NCBI GenBank assembly: GCA_917880885.1
Contig: OU862913.1
Span: 44,983,460 to 45,047,459, forward strand
Direction: 5' to 3'
DNA from: Limnephilus marmoratus
Lineage: Eukaryota > Arthropoda > Insecta > Trichoptera > Limnephilidae
DNA: 64,000 nucleotides
Shown: in pieces, positions 1 through 9,426 of the stretch
How positions within the stretch are numbered: the stretch's first letter is position 1
Layout: each line of letters starts with the position of its first letter
Position numbers and translations under genes: made by a program
The notes under the pieces: generated by a model
Database searches by the model: none
Told to the model about the DNA's origin: nothing
Seen by the model: the letters and a program-made list of their open reading frames with translations, nothing else

Positions 1-130
1 ACCTTTTCCTTCCCACGACTTCCTTTCCCTAAAAATACCTTTCACACGGCATCCCCAAAGATGACATTGGATTTGAGGGGAACTATTTTACTCAGGGCCT
101 CCTGTGTGGAGCTAATGTAAAAAGAAAAAA
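1..130 (+). mobile_element. REP-H / LINE-J 3' tail fragment
   Basis: This is the 3' end of the hairpin-tailed repeat seen about 17 times in the window. It shows the CACACGGCATCCCCAAAGATG stretch, a weakened GGCC..GGGCC hairpin, CCTGTGTGGAGCTAATGT and then an A-rich tail. It is cut by the window edge, so it could be either REP-H or LINE-J. Confidence 0.75.
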
Positions 131-234
131 AAATAAAGTGCACTTCTCAAATTAAAGAAAAAATATGAGTAACTTGCAGAACAACACACCTACAATACAA
201 GGATGAAATCCTCAAAACTACTGAACATTCATTA

Positions 235-724
235 CTACACTACATCATTCTTGTCCGGACCAGCGTCGGGCTCTCATCATACATTTTACGAAATAACACG
301 CTAAAAATGGTAGCTTGTGCTATACATTATATCCTAAAATATGTCGATCATAACGAATGTGGGCGGTCCTCCAGTGTGCTCGTCGCTGGTTACAGGGGTA
401 AGTAAATTATTAAACATTTGTAAAAGTGTCTTTCCTAAATACGGCAACAAAATATTCGTCTGTGAAAAGTAGCGAATTTTACTTTGCCGTATTTGGACTT
501 CGCAAATGTGTTAAAACGTGGCGAGCAATTCCTGTTCCCATGTAAAAAGGTCTATTCATTCAAAAGCAGTTTTTGCTTTTAAGAACTAAATGGTGATATT
601 ATAATGCGAGATGCCTATATACTGTCAGATTGATTTTTTAACGAATCACAGACATTTTTCCCCTCTTCGCCCTCCATAGTTTGGTTTTACCCCTCACCTG
701 TATTTTCTCGTCTATTAAATTTGG
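235..724. repeat. Unclassified dispersed repeat D1, copy 1
   Basis: This stretch matches 46763-47176 over most of its length (for example GTGCTATACATTATA, CTCGTCGCTGGTTACAGGGG, TTAAATTTGGATGTCTATGT). Copy 1 carries about 80 extra bases near 430-510 with its own short inverted repeat (AAATACGGC / GCCGTATTT). No coding motif was recognised. Confidence 0.7.
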
Positions 725-880
725 ATGTCTATGTATAATGCCCTTCCAATTGATGTTAAAAACACCATGGAGTCCCAAAAGTTTAAAAACGACATCAAAT
801 TATGGCTAAGTAAACACGAAGATGTAGAAATAATTACAATTATGAAGGAACACCAATTGCCCAAGCTGCCCAAGCATATT
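725..880 (+). pseudogene. LINE reverse transcriptase C-terminal scrap
   Basis: The short frame reads YNALPIDVK...FKNDIKLWL. This is the W/YN-x-LP...FK-x-x-L-x-x-WL pattern seen at the extreme C-terminus of Jockey/CR1-type LINE ORF2 proteins. Only about 50 residues survive, directly following repeat D1. Nothing else of the element is visible, so the family is inferred from a short motif. Confidence 0.5.
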
Positions 881-1074
881 TTGATTTTTATATATATCTA
901 TATATAAGATTTGTTTTGAGGAAACCAACAAATTCGAAGATGGGAAAATATCGATCAACACCCAAACATCAACATACAGTCTGCTTCGGTAAAGGAATAC
1001 CTAGTGAGGAGGACTGTGAATAAACAACTTCTTTTTAAAAACTTTTATATTGTCGTTAAATATGTATATAAAAA

Positions 1075-1259
1075 AAGTCTGGATACAGAAAAGTCAGAAA
1101 AAGATATTGTTAGTTCTGGGACTCGAACCCAGGACCTTCGGATTTCCGGGCCACAGCTCTACCAACTGAGCTAAGGTGTCTTTATCCGATTCGGTCATAT
1201 TTAACTGCCAACATTATCTTCACTTTCTTAGCGCATATTTTATTGGCTGATATCTTTAT
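1075..1259 (-). mobile_element. tRNA-derived SINE-A
   Basis: On the minus strand there is an A box (TTAGCTCAGTTGGTAGAGC), a B box (GGGTTCGAGTCCC) and a T-arm CTGGG/CCCAG. A non-tRNA body shared with 53214-53435 follows. The acceptor stem does not pair properly, so this is a SINE head and not a functional tRNA. SINE-B has inserted just beside its 5' part (see 1278). Confidence 0.8.
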
Positions 1260-1277
1260 GTATACGACCTACGACCT

Positions 1278-1697
1278 ACGACCTCCGTAGTCCAGTGGCT
1301 AAGACTCTTGACGCACATTCCAGAGGTCGCGGGTTCGAACCCGGCATGCGCAAATAAATTTTATTTGATTAATTTGTGTTATTTCACAATTAATTCATTT
1401 AAAATAATATATAGTATATTTGCGGCATGTTCCAGAGTGGAAGATACTATTAGTATCGCCCTGGTGTAAGACCACCATTCAGAATTGAAACGTTGCTTGA
1501 AAATGGCTTTAGCCGTGTTTAGTGACCAGATCTGAATAGCCAGGTACTTCCCAACCTTCCTCTTCCCCACCTCCTTCCCCTCCCCGCTACCTTCAGCCTC
1601 ACAACATACCCCAATTGGGGATGCCATAGTCTCACTGGCTCCAGACGGGAGCAGTTGAGATTCTTGTGAGGTATTCACTGTAAAAAAAAATAAAAAT
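1278..1697 (+). mobile_element. tRNA-derived SINE-B, nearly complete
   Basis: The head is tRNA-like: A box around TAGTCCAGTGGCTAAG and B box GGGTTCGAACCC. A body of about 330 bp ends in a short hairpin (GCTCC-AGAC-GGGAGC), then TGAGATTCTTGTGAGGTATTC and an A-rich tail. ATGTAT flanks both sides (near 1257 and 1696) and the flanking SINE-A sequence resumes (TGATTGCAAG), which supports insertion into SINE-A. Related copies are at 3470, 3759, 4471, 27072, 34600 and 60568. Confidence 0.85.
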
Positions 1698-1744
1698 GTA
1701 TGATTGCAAGAAAAGTAGAAGTAGAAAGAAAAGTGGTAAAAGTA

Positions 1745-1845
1745 GTGTTCGAGTCCCAGAGTTGCAAATATTTTTTTCTGATTTTTCTGTTTCCAGATTT
1801 TCGATTGACTTTCGCTAATATTGTCTTCATTTAATTAAATATTAC
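1745..1845 (+). mobile_element. SINE-A 3' portion, inverted relative to the 1075 copy
   Basis: It begins in the B box (GTTCGAGTCCCAGAG) and continues TTTTTCTGATTTTTCTGT...CGATTGACTTTCGCTAATA, the reverse complement of the start of the 53214 copy. It therefore lies in opposite orientation to the 1075-1259 fragment. Confidence 0.7.
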
Positions 1846-2524
1846 AATTGGAGGTAAAATTTAAAAATTAAAAAGTGTTAAAAAAATACTTTCAGGTATG
1901 AATGTAAAGCAAGAAGTACGTGCCAGACAGAGTTGTGTAACAGTCTATCCTCTCTGCCAACTCCTGCAGTAATGGTCTGATGTTTAGTTTAGTCCAGTCA
2001 AGTTAAACATGAAAAAGGGGTTGTGCTTGCAAAATATCAATCTTGTCTTAATTGAAAGCTAATTAAATTTACTACAACTTTATTTCCTATAATATTTGAC
2101 GTGTGATGCGTGTTTTAGAAAATATTTTACAAAATAAGCGACCATTTCGAAAAAATTTAACTTTTTGGAAAAAATGGCCTATTTTCGAAGAACTGTATCT
2201 TGGAAACCAATGGCTTAATATAGCTCGTTTTGGTTTCAAATTGTAGCAAATTTAGTCTACTTTAAAAATATGTAACATGACTATACAGGTCAGACTCTTC
2301 CTTCACTGAGATATTGAGCAAAAACTGAAAAAAATCCGAAAATTTCTTGGTTTTTTGGGTCCACTGCCGCTCGCACAGCACTTTTGAAGTTGCAAATTTT
2401 TTTTTTTAATACTGGTTTAGGTCCTAATAACAGATAAAAAATTCAAAACGACTGGACCTTTTGCAAGCGCGGATGTACATCTTGACTGGAGTATTAGTTT
2501 TACTCTAGTTTCAATCAGGTAATA
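1846..2524. other. No feature recognised
   Basis: AT-rich sequence. I see no coding frame, terminal repeat or tRNA-like box that I can support. Confidence 0.5.
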
Positions 2525-3135
2525 GATACCTCGGCAGTATTCTCACGGAGACTCTTGACCCAGATGTGGAGGTTAGATGCAGAATTGAAGCAGCAAGAAC
2601 TGCGTTCATTAAAATGAAATCCCTCTTCTGCAATGACAATATCAGCTTAATAAAAAACTAAGGCAGAAAATGCTAAAATGTTATGTGTGGTCGGTCTTGC
2701 TCTATGGATGTGAAACATGGACCTTGAAAGTAAATACCATGAACAGGTTAGAGGCTTTTGAAATGTGGCTTCACCGGAGAATGCTCAAGGTCCCATGGAC
2801 CGACATGATCACCAACACAGAAATTCTCAGGCGGGCTAGAGCAGATAGAGAACTGCTTACATTAATAAAAGTCAGGAAAATTTCATATCTGGGTAATGTA
2901 CTTCGAGGGGAGAAGTATCACTTGCTCCATTTGATATTGAAAGGCAAGATAGAGGGTCGCCGAGGGCCTGGTAGGAGACAAATGTCTTGGCTGCGTAATA
3001 TACGAGAGTGGACCGGCATCAGAAGTGTGGAGGAGCTATTCCGGGCAGCGCAAGACAGGGAGACATTCTCAAGAGAGATCGCCAACATCGGGGGGACCTG
3101 ATACGGCACACAAAGAAGAATAGAAAAAGATTAAC
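2525..3135 (+). pseudogene. LINE reverse transcriptase C-terminus (RTE/Daphne-like)
   Basis: This is a 5'-truncated LINE. The frame from about 2525 reads RYLGSILTETLDPDVEVRCR (the YLG..I..DG....E...RI..A thumb-region pattern). A one-base frameshift in the A-run near 2655 leads into the 143-residue frame at 2670-3101, with LLYGCETWTL, RLEAFEMWLHRRMLKVPWTD and a basic C-terminal GRRGPGRRQMSWL..I.EWTG. These motifs belong to the C-terminal part of RTE/Daphne-type endonuclease-reverse transcriptases. The catalytic FADD palm is not present here. The copy is inactive. Confidence 0.8.
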
Positions 3136-3236
3136 TTAAAATGCGCCGGTGGGTAGAAATTTTCATAGCATGATGTTATGAAAATTACTGTCGTTTTTTT
3201 GTAGGCGCTTTGCAAATATCACACGATAGCTTTGAA

Positions 3237-3465
3237 ACATTTGAAGTTTTGAGAAGGAAAACTGTATGTGGGGTGGGTAGGAATCTGGCGGCCAGCGTGT
3301 CCAGGAGTAACGAACGAATGAATCCAACCTTCCCACCGGCGTGCAAGGCGATGTCCCGAGAGAGTCCTGCTGGAGAAGTCAAAGGGACTGCCTAAACCAT
3401 TCTCTTCCGATTCGGCCTGCCATGCAGCTGATAGGCAAGCGCATCCGCTGCCAAGACGAAACACT
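3237..3465 (-). mobile_element. REP-H internal fragment
   Basis: On the minus strand it matches the REP-H body: TGGCAGCGGATGCGCTTGCC, CCAGGACTCTCTCGGGACAT and GAATGAATCCAACCTTCC-like blocks. It is joined at 3466 to a SINE-B copy. The hairpin tail is missing. Confidence 0.75.
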
Positions 3466-3469
3466 TTTT

Positions 3470-3745
3470 TTTAAATGTGAATACCTCACAAGAGTCCCAG
3501 CTGCTCCTGTGTGGAGCCAGTGAGACTATGGCATCCCCAATTAAGGCATGTTGTGAGACTGAAGGTAGCGGGGTGGGGGAGGGAAAGAGGAAGGTGTGGA
3601 AGTACCTGGCTATTCAGATCTGGTCACCAAACACGGCTAAAGCCATTTCAAGCAACGTTTCAATTCTGAATGGTGGTCTTACACCAGGGCGATACTAAGA
3701 GAATCTTCCACTCTGTAAAATGCCGCAAATATCTTGTATATTATT
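3470..3745 (-). mobile_element. SINE-B, 5'-truncated
   Basis: Read on the minus strand, this is the SINE-B body and 3' tail (AAGAGTCCCAGCTGCTCCTG on the plus strand is the tail). It lacks the tRNA head and abuts the next SINE-B copy head to head. Confidence 0.8.
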
Positions 3746-3758
3746 GCGTTAATTAAAG

Positions 3759-4470
3759 ACGGCCGGCGTAGTCCAGCGGTAAGGCTCTTGACTAGCACTC
3801 CGAAGGTCGCGGGATCGAATCCCGGCGTGGCAAATGAATTTTATTTGTTTAATTTGTGTTATTTCACAATTTGTTCATTTAAAATAATATTTAGTATATT
3901 TGCGGCACGTTCCAGAGTGGAAGATTCTATTAGTATCGCCCCGGTGTAAGACCACCATTCAGAATTGAAACGTTGCTTGAAATGGCTTTAGCCGTGTTTG
4001 GTGACCAGATATGAATAGCCAGGTACTATCCCCACCTTCCTCTTCCCTATCTCCTTCTCCTCCCCACTACCTTCAGCCTCACAACATACCCCAATAATTG
4101 GGGATGCTATAGTTCCACTGGCTCCAGTTTTTTTCAGAGCAGTTTTTTTTTATTTTTTATAAGAGCTCCACACAGGAGGCCCTTAGGAAAATAATTTCCC
4201 TCAGGAACCATGTCATCTGTGGGGATGCTGTGTGGAGGGTTTTTTTAAGGAAAGGAAGGAGGAGAGATTTTTGGGAAGGAAAAGGATTTAAGGAGTGGGT
4301 AGGAATCTGGGGTTTAGTATGTCCTGGTCATCTTATTGTCCAAGACTATTGAGACAAACCTCACCTCATGAACCCGGGCACCCCTGTTAAATCACCAAAC
4401 GTAGCGAACCATTTGGGGCGACCTAAGGCAGAGTTGGGACTCTTGTACGGTATTCATTAAAAAAAAAAAT
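3759..4470 (+). mobile_element. SINE-B copy interrupted by REP-H
   Basis: The head reads GGCCGGCGTAGTCCAGCGGT with B box GGGATCGAATCCC. The body runs to about 4135. The missing tail (TTGGGACTCTTGTACGGTAT plus A-run) reappears at 4434-4470 on the other side of a minus-strand REP-H, so REP-H landed in the SINE tail after the SINE inserted. Confidence 0.8.
4141..4433 (-). mobile_element. REP-H copy with internal deletion
   Basis: From the right, the minus strand carries the 5' block (CACTTGG-type, AAACGTAGCGAACCATTTGG on plus). It then skips most of the body and ends with the hairpin tail and an A-run, seen as a T-run at 4141-4160. Confidence 0.8.
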
Positions 4471-4567
4471 TGTGATGTAATACAAATTAATCAATAAAAT
4501 TTATTTGCGCACGCTGGGATTTGAACCCGCGACCTTCGGATTGCTATCCCGTCCGATACGCCGACAT
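4471..4567 (-). mobile_element. SINE-B tRNA-like head fragment
   Basis: The plus strand shows AATAAAATTTATTTGCGCAC followed by GGGATTTGAACCCGCGACC, the reverse complement of the SINE-B head and B box. The body beyond the head is short. Confidence 0.65.
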
Positions 4568-4599
4568 TTTTAATGGGATTTATAATTTTATTATAAATA

Positions 4600-4760
4600 G
4601 ATGAACGTGTGTCTTCCTACAACATTGGTCTTTTTAAGACCTATGTTCACTTCTTCCTCTCCTCCAAAAGGCCCTCCACACAGCATCTTCAAAGATGTCA
4701 TAGGCCCTGAGGGAAATTATTTTATTCAGGACCTCCTGTGTGGATTTAATGTAAAAAAAA
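4600..4760 (+). mobile_element. LINE-J 3' end, strongly 5'-truncated
   Basis: It matches the extreme 3' end of LINE-J (compare 5383-5540 on the minus strand): CTTCCTACAACATTGGTCT, TTTAAGACCTATGTTCACT, the CCACACAGCATC stop region, the GGCCCTGAGG hairpin, CTGTGTGGA and an A-run. The tail hairpin is partly mutated (ATTCAGGACC). Confidence 0.8.
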
Positions 4761-4777
4761 ATCAGGGTGCGCAATTC

Positions 4778-4822
4778 ATACGTGGTAGAAGTGAAACCTT
4801 CAGAAAACTTTAGCAGACAATT
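4778..4822 (+). repeat. Dispersed repeat E1, left part
   Basis: TAGAAGTGAAACCTTCAGAA followed by AACTTTAGCAGACAA matches 16110-16150. The repeat resumes at 5288, on the far side of REP-H. Confidence 0.65.
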
Positions 4823-5287
4823 TAATTTTTTCAATTTGGGAGGCGGGTATGGTTACCGCCGAATTTATTGGATAACCAACACCTCTGCCGTAGGTCACCC
4901 CAAGTGGTTCGTTACGTTTGGTGACTTAGCAGGGGAGCCCGGGTTCATGGGGTGAGGTTTGTCTGGGTCTTGGCGGCGGATGCGCCTGCCTATCAGCTGC
5001 ATAGCAGGGCGGATCGGGAGAGAATGGTTTAGGCAGTCCTTTGAATTCTCCAGCCGAACTCTCTCGAAACATTGCCTTGCACCGCAGCGGGAGGGCTGGA
5101 TTCATACTTCCGTCACTCCTGGACACCCCATTTTCTTACCCATTGCGAATACCATTTTTCTTACCAAAACTTCCTCTCCTTCCTTTCCTAAAAATACCCT
5201 CCACATAGCATTCTCAAAAGATGACATAGGCCCTGAGAAGAATTACTTTCCTCAGGGCCTCCTGTGTGGAGCTAATGTAAAAAAAAC
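4823..5287 (+). mobile_element. REP-H, near full length
   Basis: It runs from CAATTTGGGAGGCGGGTATG through TTATTGGATAACCAACACC to the tail hairpin, CTGTGTGGAGCTAATGT and an A-run. It splits repeat E1. CAGACAA on the left and CAGATAA on the right look like a short target-site duplication. The borders of the unit are therefore best seen here. No protein is encoded; the frames across it are shadows. Confidence 0.85.
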
Positions 5288-5375
5288 AGATAATAGTGGG
5301 GAGGCTACGAAGCACCGCACAAAGAGGAGACCGAATAAACTATATCATTCTCTCGCAGGCTAAATCCTATAGACG
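5288..5375 (+). repeat. Dispersed repeat E1, right part
   Basis: GGCTACGAAGCACCGCACAA and TCTCTCGCAGGCTAAATCC recur at 16155-16195 plus 16530-16555, and at 47560-47650 in reverse. No function was recognised. Confidence 0.65.
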
Positions 5376-5382
5376 TATCTGT

Positions 5383-5870
5383 TTTTTTTTACATTAACTC
5401 CACACAGGAGGCCTTGAGGAAAATAATTTCCCTCAGGGCCTATGTCATCTGGGATGCTGTGTGGAGGGTCTTTTTGAAGAGAGAAAGGAATGAACATTGG
5501 TCTTGAAGAGACCCGTGTTGTAGGAAGGAGGAAATATAGAGGCCGGCAAATCATTCCACAGCCGAGCTGTTGAACACAAGAACGAGTCGAAGAAACGACC
5601 CGTTCTCATGTGACAAATGTCAACCGTGTACAACTGTTGGGCACGCGTTTGGCGTGTTTCCCGACTATGCACCGGTGCCAAAGGGATCAATGATGCTAGT
5701 TTCTCGGAGCATCTTCCATTGTAATACCGGTAGAACAAGGATAGCATTCCCACCCGACGCCTGTGCTCTAAAGATTGCAATCCGTCTGTTAAGATGGGAG
5801 AATCTATTAAACGGACCGCCCGTTTCTGCACAGAGTCTCTTTTTATCGTCACTATTTTTCGTTTAATCAA
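5383..5870 (-). pseudogene. LINE-J: Jockey/CR1-type ORF2 C-terminus with 3' UTR
   Basis: On the minus strand a 141-residue open frame carries the C-terminal thumb and tail of a non-LTR reverse transcriptase: KRAVRLID near residue 17, LEHRRRVGMLSLFYRYY, a CSEKLASLIP block, TRQTRAQQL and, near the end, LWNDLPASIFPPSYNTGLFK. The frame stops in the CCACACAGCATCCCAGATGA region. About 75 bp of 3' UTR follow, with the conserved hairpin and an A-tail (T-run at 5383). Its last ~110 bp are shared with REP-H. The copy is 5'-truncated and lacks the endonuclease and catalytic palm. Confidence 0.85.
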
Positions 5871-6363
5871 ATATCATATCACAAGGGTGCTTAAAAAATT
5901 TTCACCTCAAAATTATGAAGTTGGCTAGTTGAATAATTGAACCCACAACGTCGCGGTTGGAAACCATTACATTTGTTCACTCAGCTAATAAGCGATCATT
6001 ATTAGGTACGTTTGTAAGAGATGTTAGTAAACATATTATTATTGGTTATCCAACAAAAGGAATGGAATTCAGACGAAATCTTATTCGATCAACAGGTTGC
6101 TACTAAACGTTTCCAAGGTCAGTTCCATGGGAATGTTAGCTTTATACAGTTCAGGAGGTCATGACACAACTTTTTTAATAGTGTCGTTCGTTATGTAAAA
6201 TACCTGGCTTGTGAATGAATAGATAAAAAACGATAATAATACTTTATGATATGCATACTATTTTTTCATCCTTGGCCTTTTTTTAAATAATAAAAAAAAA
6301 CATATTTTAAAATAATAAGATTTTTTTTTAATAATATTTGTTTTTTAAATAAAAAGATATATA
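5871..6363. other. Mostly unassigned; weak tRNA-like and MITE scraps
   Basis: 5875-5935 resembles the flank of the SINE-C-like copy at 16600. 5940-6000 is weakly tRNA-like on the minus strand. 6180-6230 (TTCGTTATGTAAAATACCTG) matches the palindromic MITE seen at 21310 and 24350. The remainder is AT-rich. Confidence 0.4.
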
Positions 6364-6754
6364 CAGGGTGTCCGGGGGTAAAGTGCATTAACTTCGGGAG
6401 GTGATTCTACATGATAGTGTAAGTAAAAAAGATAAATAACTTTTTTCGAAATTCCAACTTTTAGGGGTAGTTTTGTGGTAAAAACGTAAAATTTGACCGG
6501 CGTGCGCGGCCAGCTTTATTATTTTCCGCTGTTACGATACGGGCCAATTGCCACCATTTATTGTTGCCACGATCGTGCCGGGTAGGCTCCCGGCAAGTAA
6601 GATCGTACCTCACACTAAGGATTTTTAGTAGGTAGATCTTTTTGTATGGGAAAAAAAATGTCGGAATTTCGAAAAAAGTTATTAATCTTTTTTACTCCTA
6701 CCATCATGTAGAATCACCTCCCGAAGTTAATGCACTTTACCCCCGGATACCCTG
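6364..6754. mobile_element. MITE with ~90-bp terminal inverted repeats
   Basis: The left end CAGGGTGTCCGGGGGTAAAG and the right end (reverse complement CAGGGTATCCGGGGGTAAAG) pair for about 90 bp with few mismatches. Both are flanked by TA, as for Tc1/mariner-type targets. The 391-bp unit has a GC-richer core and no reading frame. It is non-autonomous. Confidence 0.9.
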
Positions 6755-7143
6755 TATATATATATATTTTTTTTTTTAAATAACCAGATTTTATTTGAGT
6801 CCCATTTGTAAAAATCGGAGTGTCACCCTAGTTGTTTTGAACTACCTTTGTTTCTTGGTGGGTATAGTAATTAAGGATTTGTTTTATGGTCTATATTGTT
6901 ACAAATTACCCATCTGGTCACCAATATAATATTGTTATTTCTTACTTTCCGCATATAATATTTTAGTGTTTTGGATGTAGTGTTTTGTATTTTAGTGATT
7001 TGTGTGTAAATGCACCACTCAAATTTATGAATTTAACCTCAATACAGGCTGCTAGCCTAGTGAGGTTAATATTTTTGTAAAAAAAAAAATAAGAACACAT
7101 GTATGGTGAGAAATTATAAATAAATACTACATAGAAGATCCAG
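6755..7143. other. No feature recognised
   Basis: AT-rich sequence with a TA microsatellite at the left. No supportable coding or repeat structure. Confidence 0.5.
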
Positions 7144-7431
7144 ATGCGCATAGTGAACGCAAATAGCTGTTATTTCCGCCTACAAAACCTATTAGAGTCC
7201 AGACTGCTGTCCAGAAACACGAAGATATTAGTGTTCAAAACACTTATCAGACCAGTACTTACGTACGCAGCTGAGACTTGGGTACTAACTAAGAGGAATG
7301 AGCGAGCACTGGACGTTTTTGAAAGAAAATTTTTGAGGTGTATCTTCGGACCGGTTCTAGAAAATGGATTTTGGCGCAGGCGTTATAACAATGAGCTCTA
7401 TACTTTGTTTAAGAGGGCATTACCAGTGAAA
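7144..7431 (+). pseudogene. LINE ORF2 C-terminal part, interrupted (5' half)
   Basis: The frame shows YFRLQNLLESRLLSRNTK, FKTLIRPVLTYAAETWVLTK, FERKFLRCIFGPV and FWRRRYNNELYTLFK, a standard non-LTR C-terminal series. At a TTAAG the family pattern stops. It resumes at 8098 with ELNVAKFIKQGRLRWLGHV, which is how such proteins continue. The two halves are therefore one LINE split by a ~660-bp insertion. Confidence 0.8.
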
Positions 7432-8097
7432 ACCAGAAATATGTCATTTTCAAATCAGTTTTTAGACGTATTGACTCTTCCACAAAAAATTATAAATGGA
7501 TTTTGAAAGATTGTTCTTTTATCTAGCATTCGCATGTAATAAATTTTGAGAATTTTTAAAATTTTTTAGTATAATAAGGTTATTCCATAGGTCGTTGGCA
7601 GATTTGTTAAATTTTCAAAAAAGATTTTGTATTATACCACACCCATTTCAAATAATATAATCATGCAGTAAAATAAAACAATACATTATCAGCAAACGCA
7701 TGTTTTTAGAATTTTAATTTTAGTTTCAATAAAATCATTAAAAAATATGTACGTACATGTGTTTCTTGATGAAAATTGGTCCATTTGTGTATTTATTTGC
7801 GCATTTACAAATTAATATATAAAAATCTGAAATATATTTATAATCTTATAATCCAAAAATAATTACAAAAAGTTCATTATTTTAATAGTTTTATCATCAC
7901 GCCTTTCAGCATTTTTGGATGAAGGTATAAATTAAAGCTAATTTGAATTGAAATAAATTCGATATTGAGTTATAATTTAAAAAAGCTGGTACGGAGAATA
8001 ATTAATCATTCTCATTGTAACCGCCCTGCACGATCGTAAGAACAACTTTCGACGAAATGTGGATTTTCGTCCGCTGGCTGGTTAAACGCTCTTAAGG
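7432..8097. mobile_element. TTAA-flanked insertion (piggyBac-like MITE), copy 1
   Basis: Non-coding sequence lies between TTTAAG and CTTAAG inside the LINE frame. The ends (GAGGGCATTACCAG and, reversed, GAGCGTTTAACCAG) agree at 10 of 14 positions. The same sequence occurs at 56450-57127, where the right end is again CCC|TTAA. A TTAA target is the hallmark of piggyBac-type transposition. No transposase is present. The left border is less certain than the right. Confidence 0.65.
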
Positions 8098-8395
8098 AGC
8101 TAAACGTCGCAAAATTTATAAAACAGGGACGACTTCGGTGGCTGGGTCATGTAGAGAGAGTGACCGAGCATCAAGCACCAAAGTCCCTGCTGAACTCAAG
8201 ACCAATAGGGCGAAGGAGCCTGGGAAGACCAAGACTAAGATGGAGTGACAACGTCCTCAAAGACATATCTATCTTGGAGCTTCAAAACTGGAGAGAGCTG
8301 GCACAAAACTGAGATGAGTGGAGGAAGACTCTTGAGGAGGCCAAGACCCACCAGGGGTTGTAGAGCCAATAGTGATGATGATGATGATGATGAAT
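8098..8395 (+). pseudogene. LINE ORF2 C-terminus (3' half) with GAT-repeat tail
   Basis: It continues the frame of 7144-7431: KFIKQGRLRWLGHVERV, APKSLLN, GRRSLGRPRLRWSDNV and WRELAQN, then a stop. It ends in AGCCAATAGT(GAT)n, the microsatellite-type 3' terminus used by several LINE clades instead of poly(A). Confidence 0.85.
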
Positions 8396-8555
8396 GAATA
8401 GAGGTGAACTGACGAGGTACTTAGAATTGAAAGAAATCATATACGCGATCCACGGAATTAATTAATTAATCTTAGACACGGTAAATTCAATCTGTTCGAT
8501 CTTCGTAAAAGTACTTCGAGTCGTACAAATGTGACTAAAACGTAATTTTATTTTA
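8396..8555. mobile_element. Palindromic MITE fragment
   Basis: TTGAAAGAAATCATATACGC, ATTAATTAATCTTAGACACGG and ACAAATGTGACTAAAACG correspond to the right arm of the MITE at 20235-21487. The left arm is lost. Confidence 0.6.
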
Positions 8556-8564
8556 TTTTTTAAT

Positions 8565-8705
8565 AGCTGACCCGGCCACGCGTTTATGTGGCTAATAAAA
8601 CACAACGTCATCTACTGGATGGTTATACAACCTTTATAACCACCGCCGTCTTTGAGTTTATCGCGAAGAGGCAGACAGATGCCGCGGAGGATCAATTATA
8701 TTTTC
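8565..8705 (-). mobile_element. Helitron-like 3' end
   Basis: AGCTGACCCGGCCACGCGTT reads, on the minus strand, as the ..GTGGCCGGGTCAGCT.. terminus shared with 35921-36441, 44536-45167 and 62335-62974. The final G of CTAG is mutated. The internal ACGACGGCGGTGG-type block is also shared. Confidence 0.75.
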
Positions 8706-9215
8706 TGTTTCCTGTGTTTCGTTAACTCTTTAATTTACAAACAAATTTACCACACAGCATTAAAAAGCACTCTGGGCGTTGAAATACAAAAGATAAATAC
8801 TCTTACATCTTTACATAGTATAAAATGAAGTCGCACACAAAATTGCGGTTGAAAACTTTGGTTTCATAGAGGTGCACATTTAAATTTTTCTGTAATTAAA
8901 TTCATGATTTGAATATAACGTGTGGAGTTTCCTCTTTCTAACACCTTTTAGATCATATTTCTCACTATGATAGTAAGGGAGATACAACGATTTATATGAC
9001 ACCGTTATGAGTTGGCACAAATTTAATATGGTCTACTGTGTTTATACGGTAAGGGGGGTCATTTAAAAAAAAAGATTTTTTTTTTAAGTTCTAAGTGCGA
9101 TAAAAAGATACCAAATGGGTTCAAAACGACGCACGTTTAAAATTTTTCAAATTTCTGATACGAACTTCTTCCTTCGATTCACCTCAAAGTTTTGAAAATT
9201 TATTATATTAAGGAA
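8706..9215. other. No clear feature
   Basis: 8815-8850 (TTTACATAGTATAAAATGAAG) resembles the 5' end of the Helitron at 35921. The remainder is AT-rich and unassigned. Confidence 0.45.
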
Positions 9216-9426
9216 CTAGCTGACCCGACGAACTTCGTACCGCCTTAGAATCAATAACTGTTGAATTAAATTTAGTTTTTTTATTAAGTTAAAAATTACA
9301 CAATGAAGCAATTATCGATGCCCAACTGTCCGTGTTTTGTTTTTGTTCATATCGAAGATGGCGTGTATATGGATTTATATTTTATGTGATTTTCTTACTT
9401 TTCCACTTACTTACGGGAATTTTTGA

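Noticed and set aside
1121..1195. A tRNA gene on the minus strand
   Set aside because: A and B boxes and the T stem are good, but the acceptor stem does not pair and the same unit recurs with a non-tRNA body at 53214. It is a SINE head.
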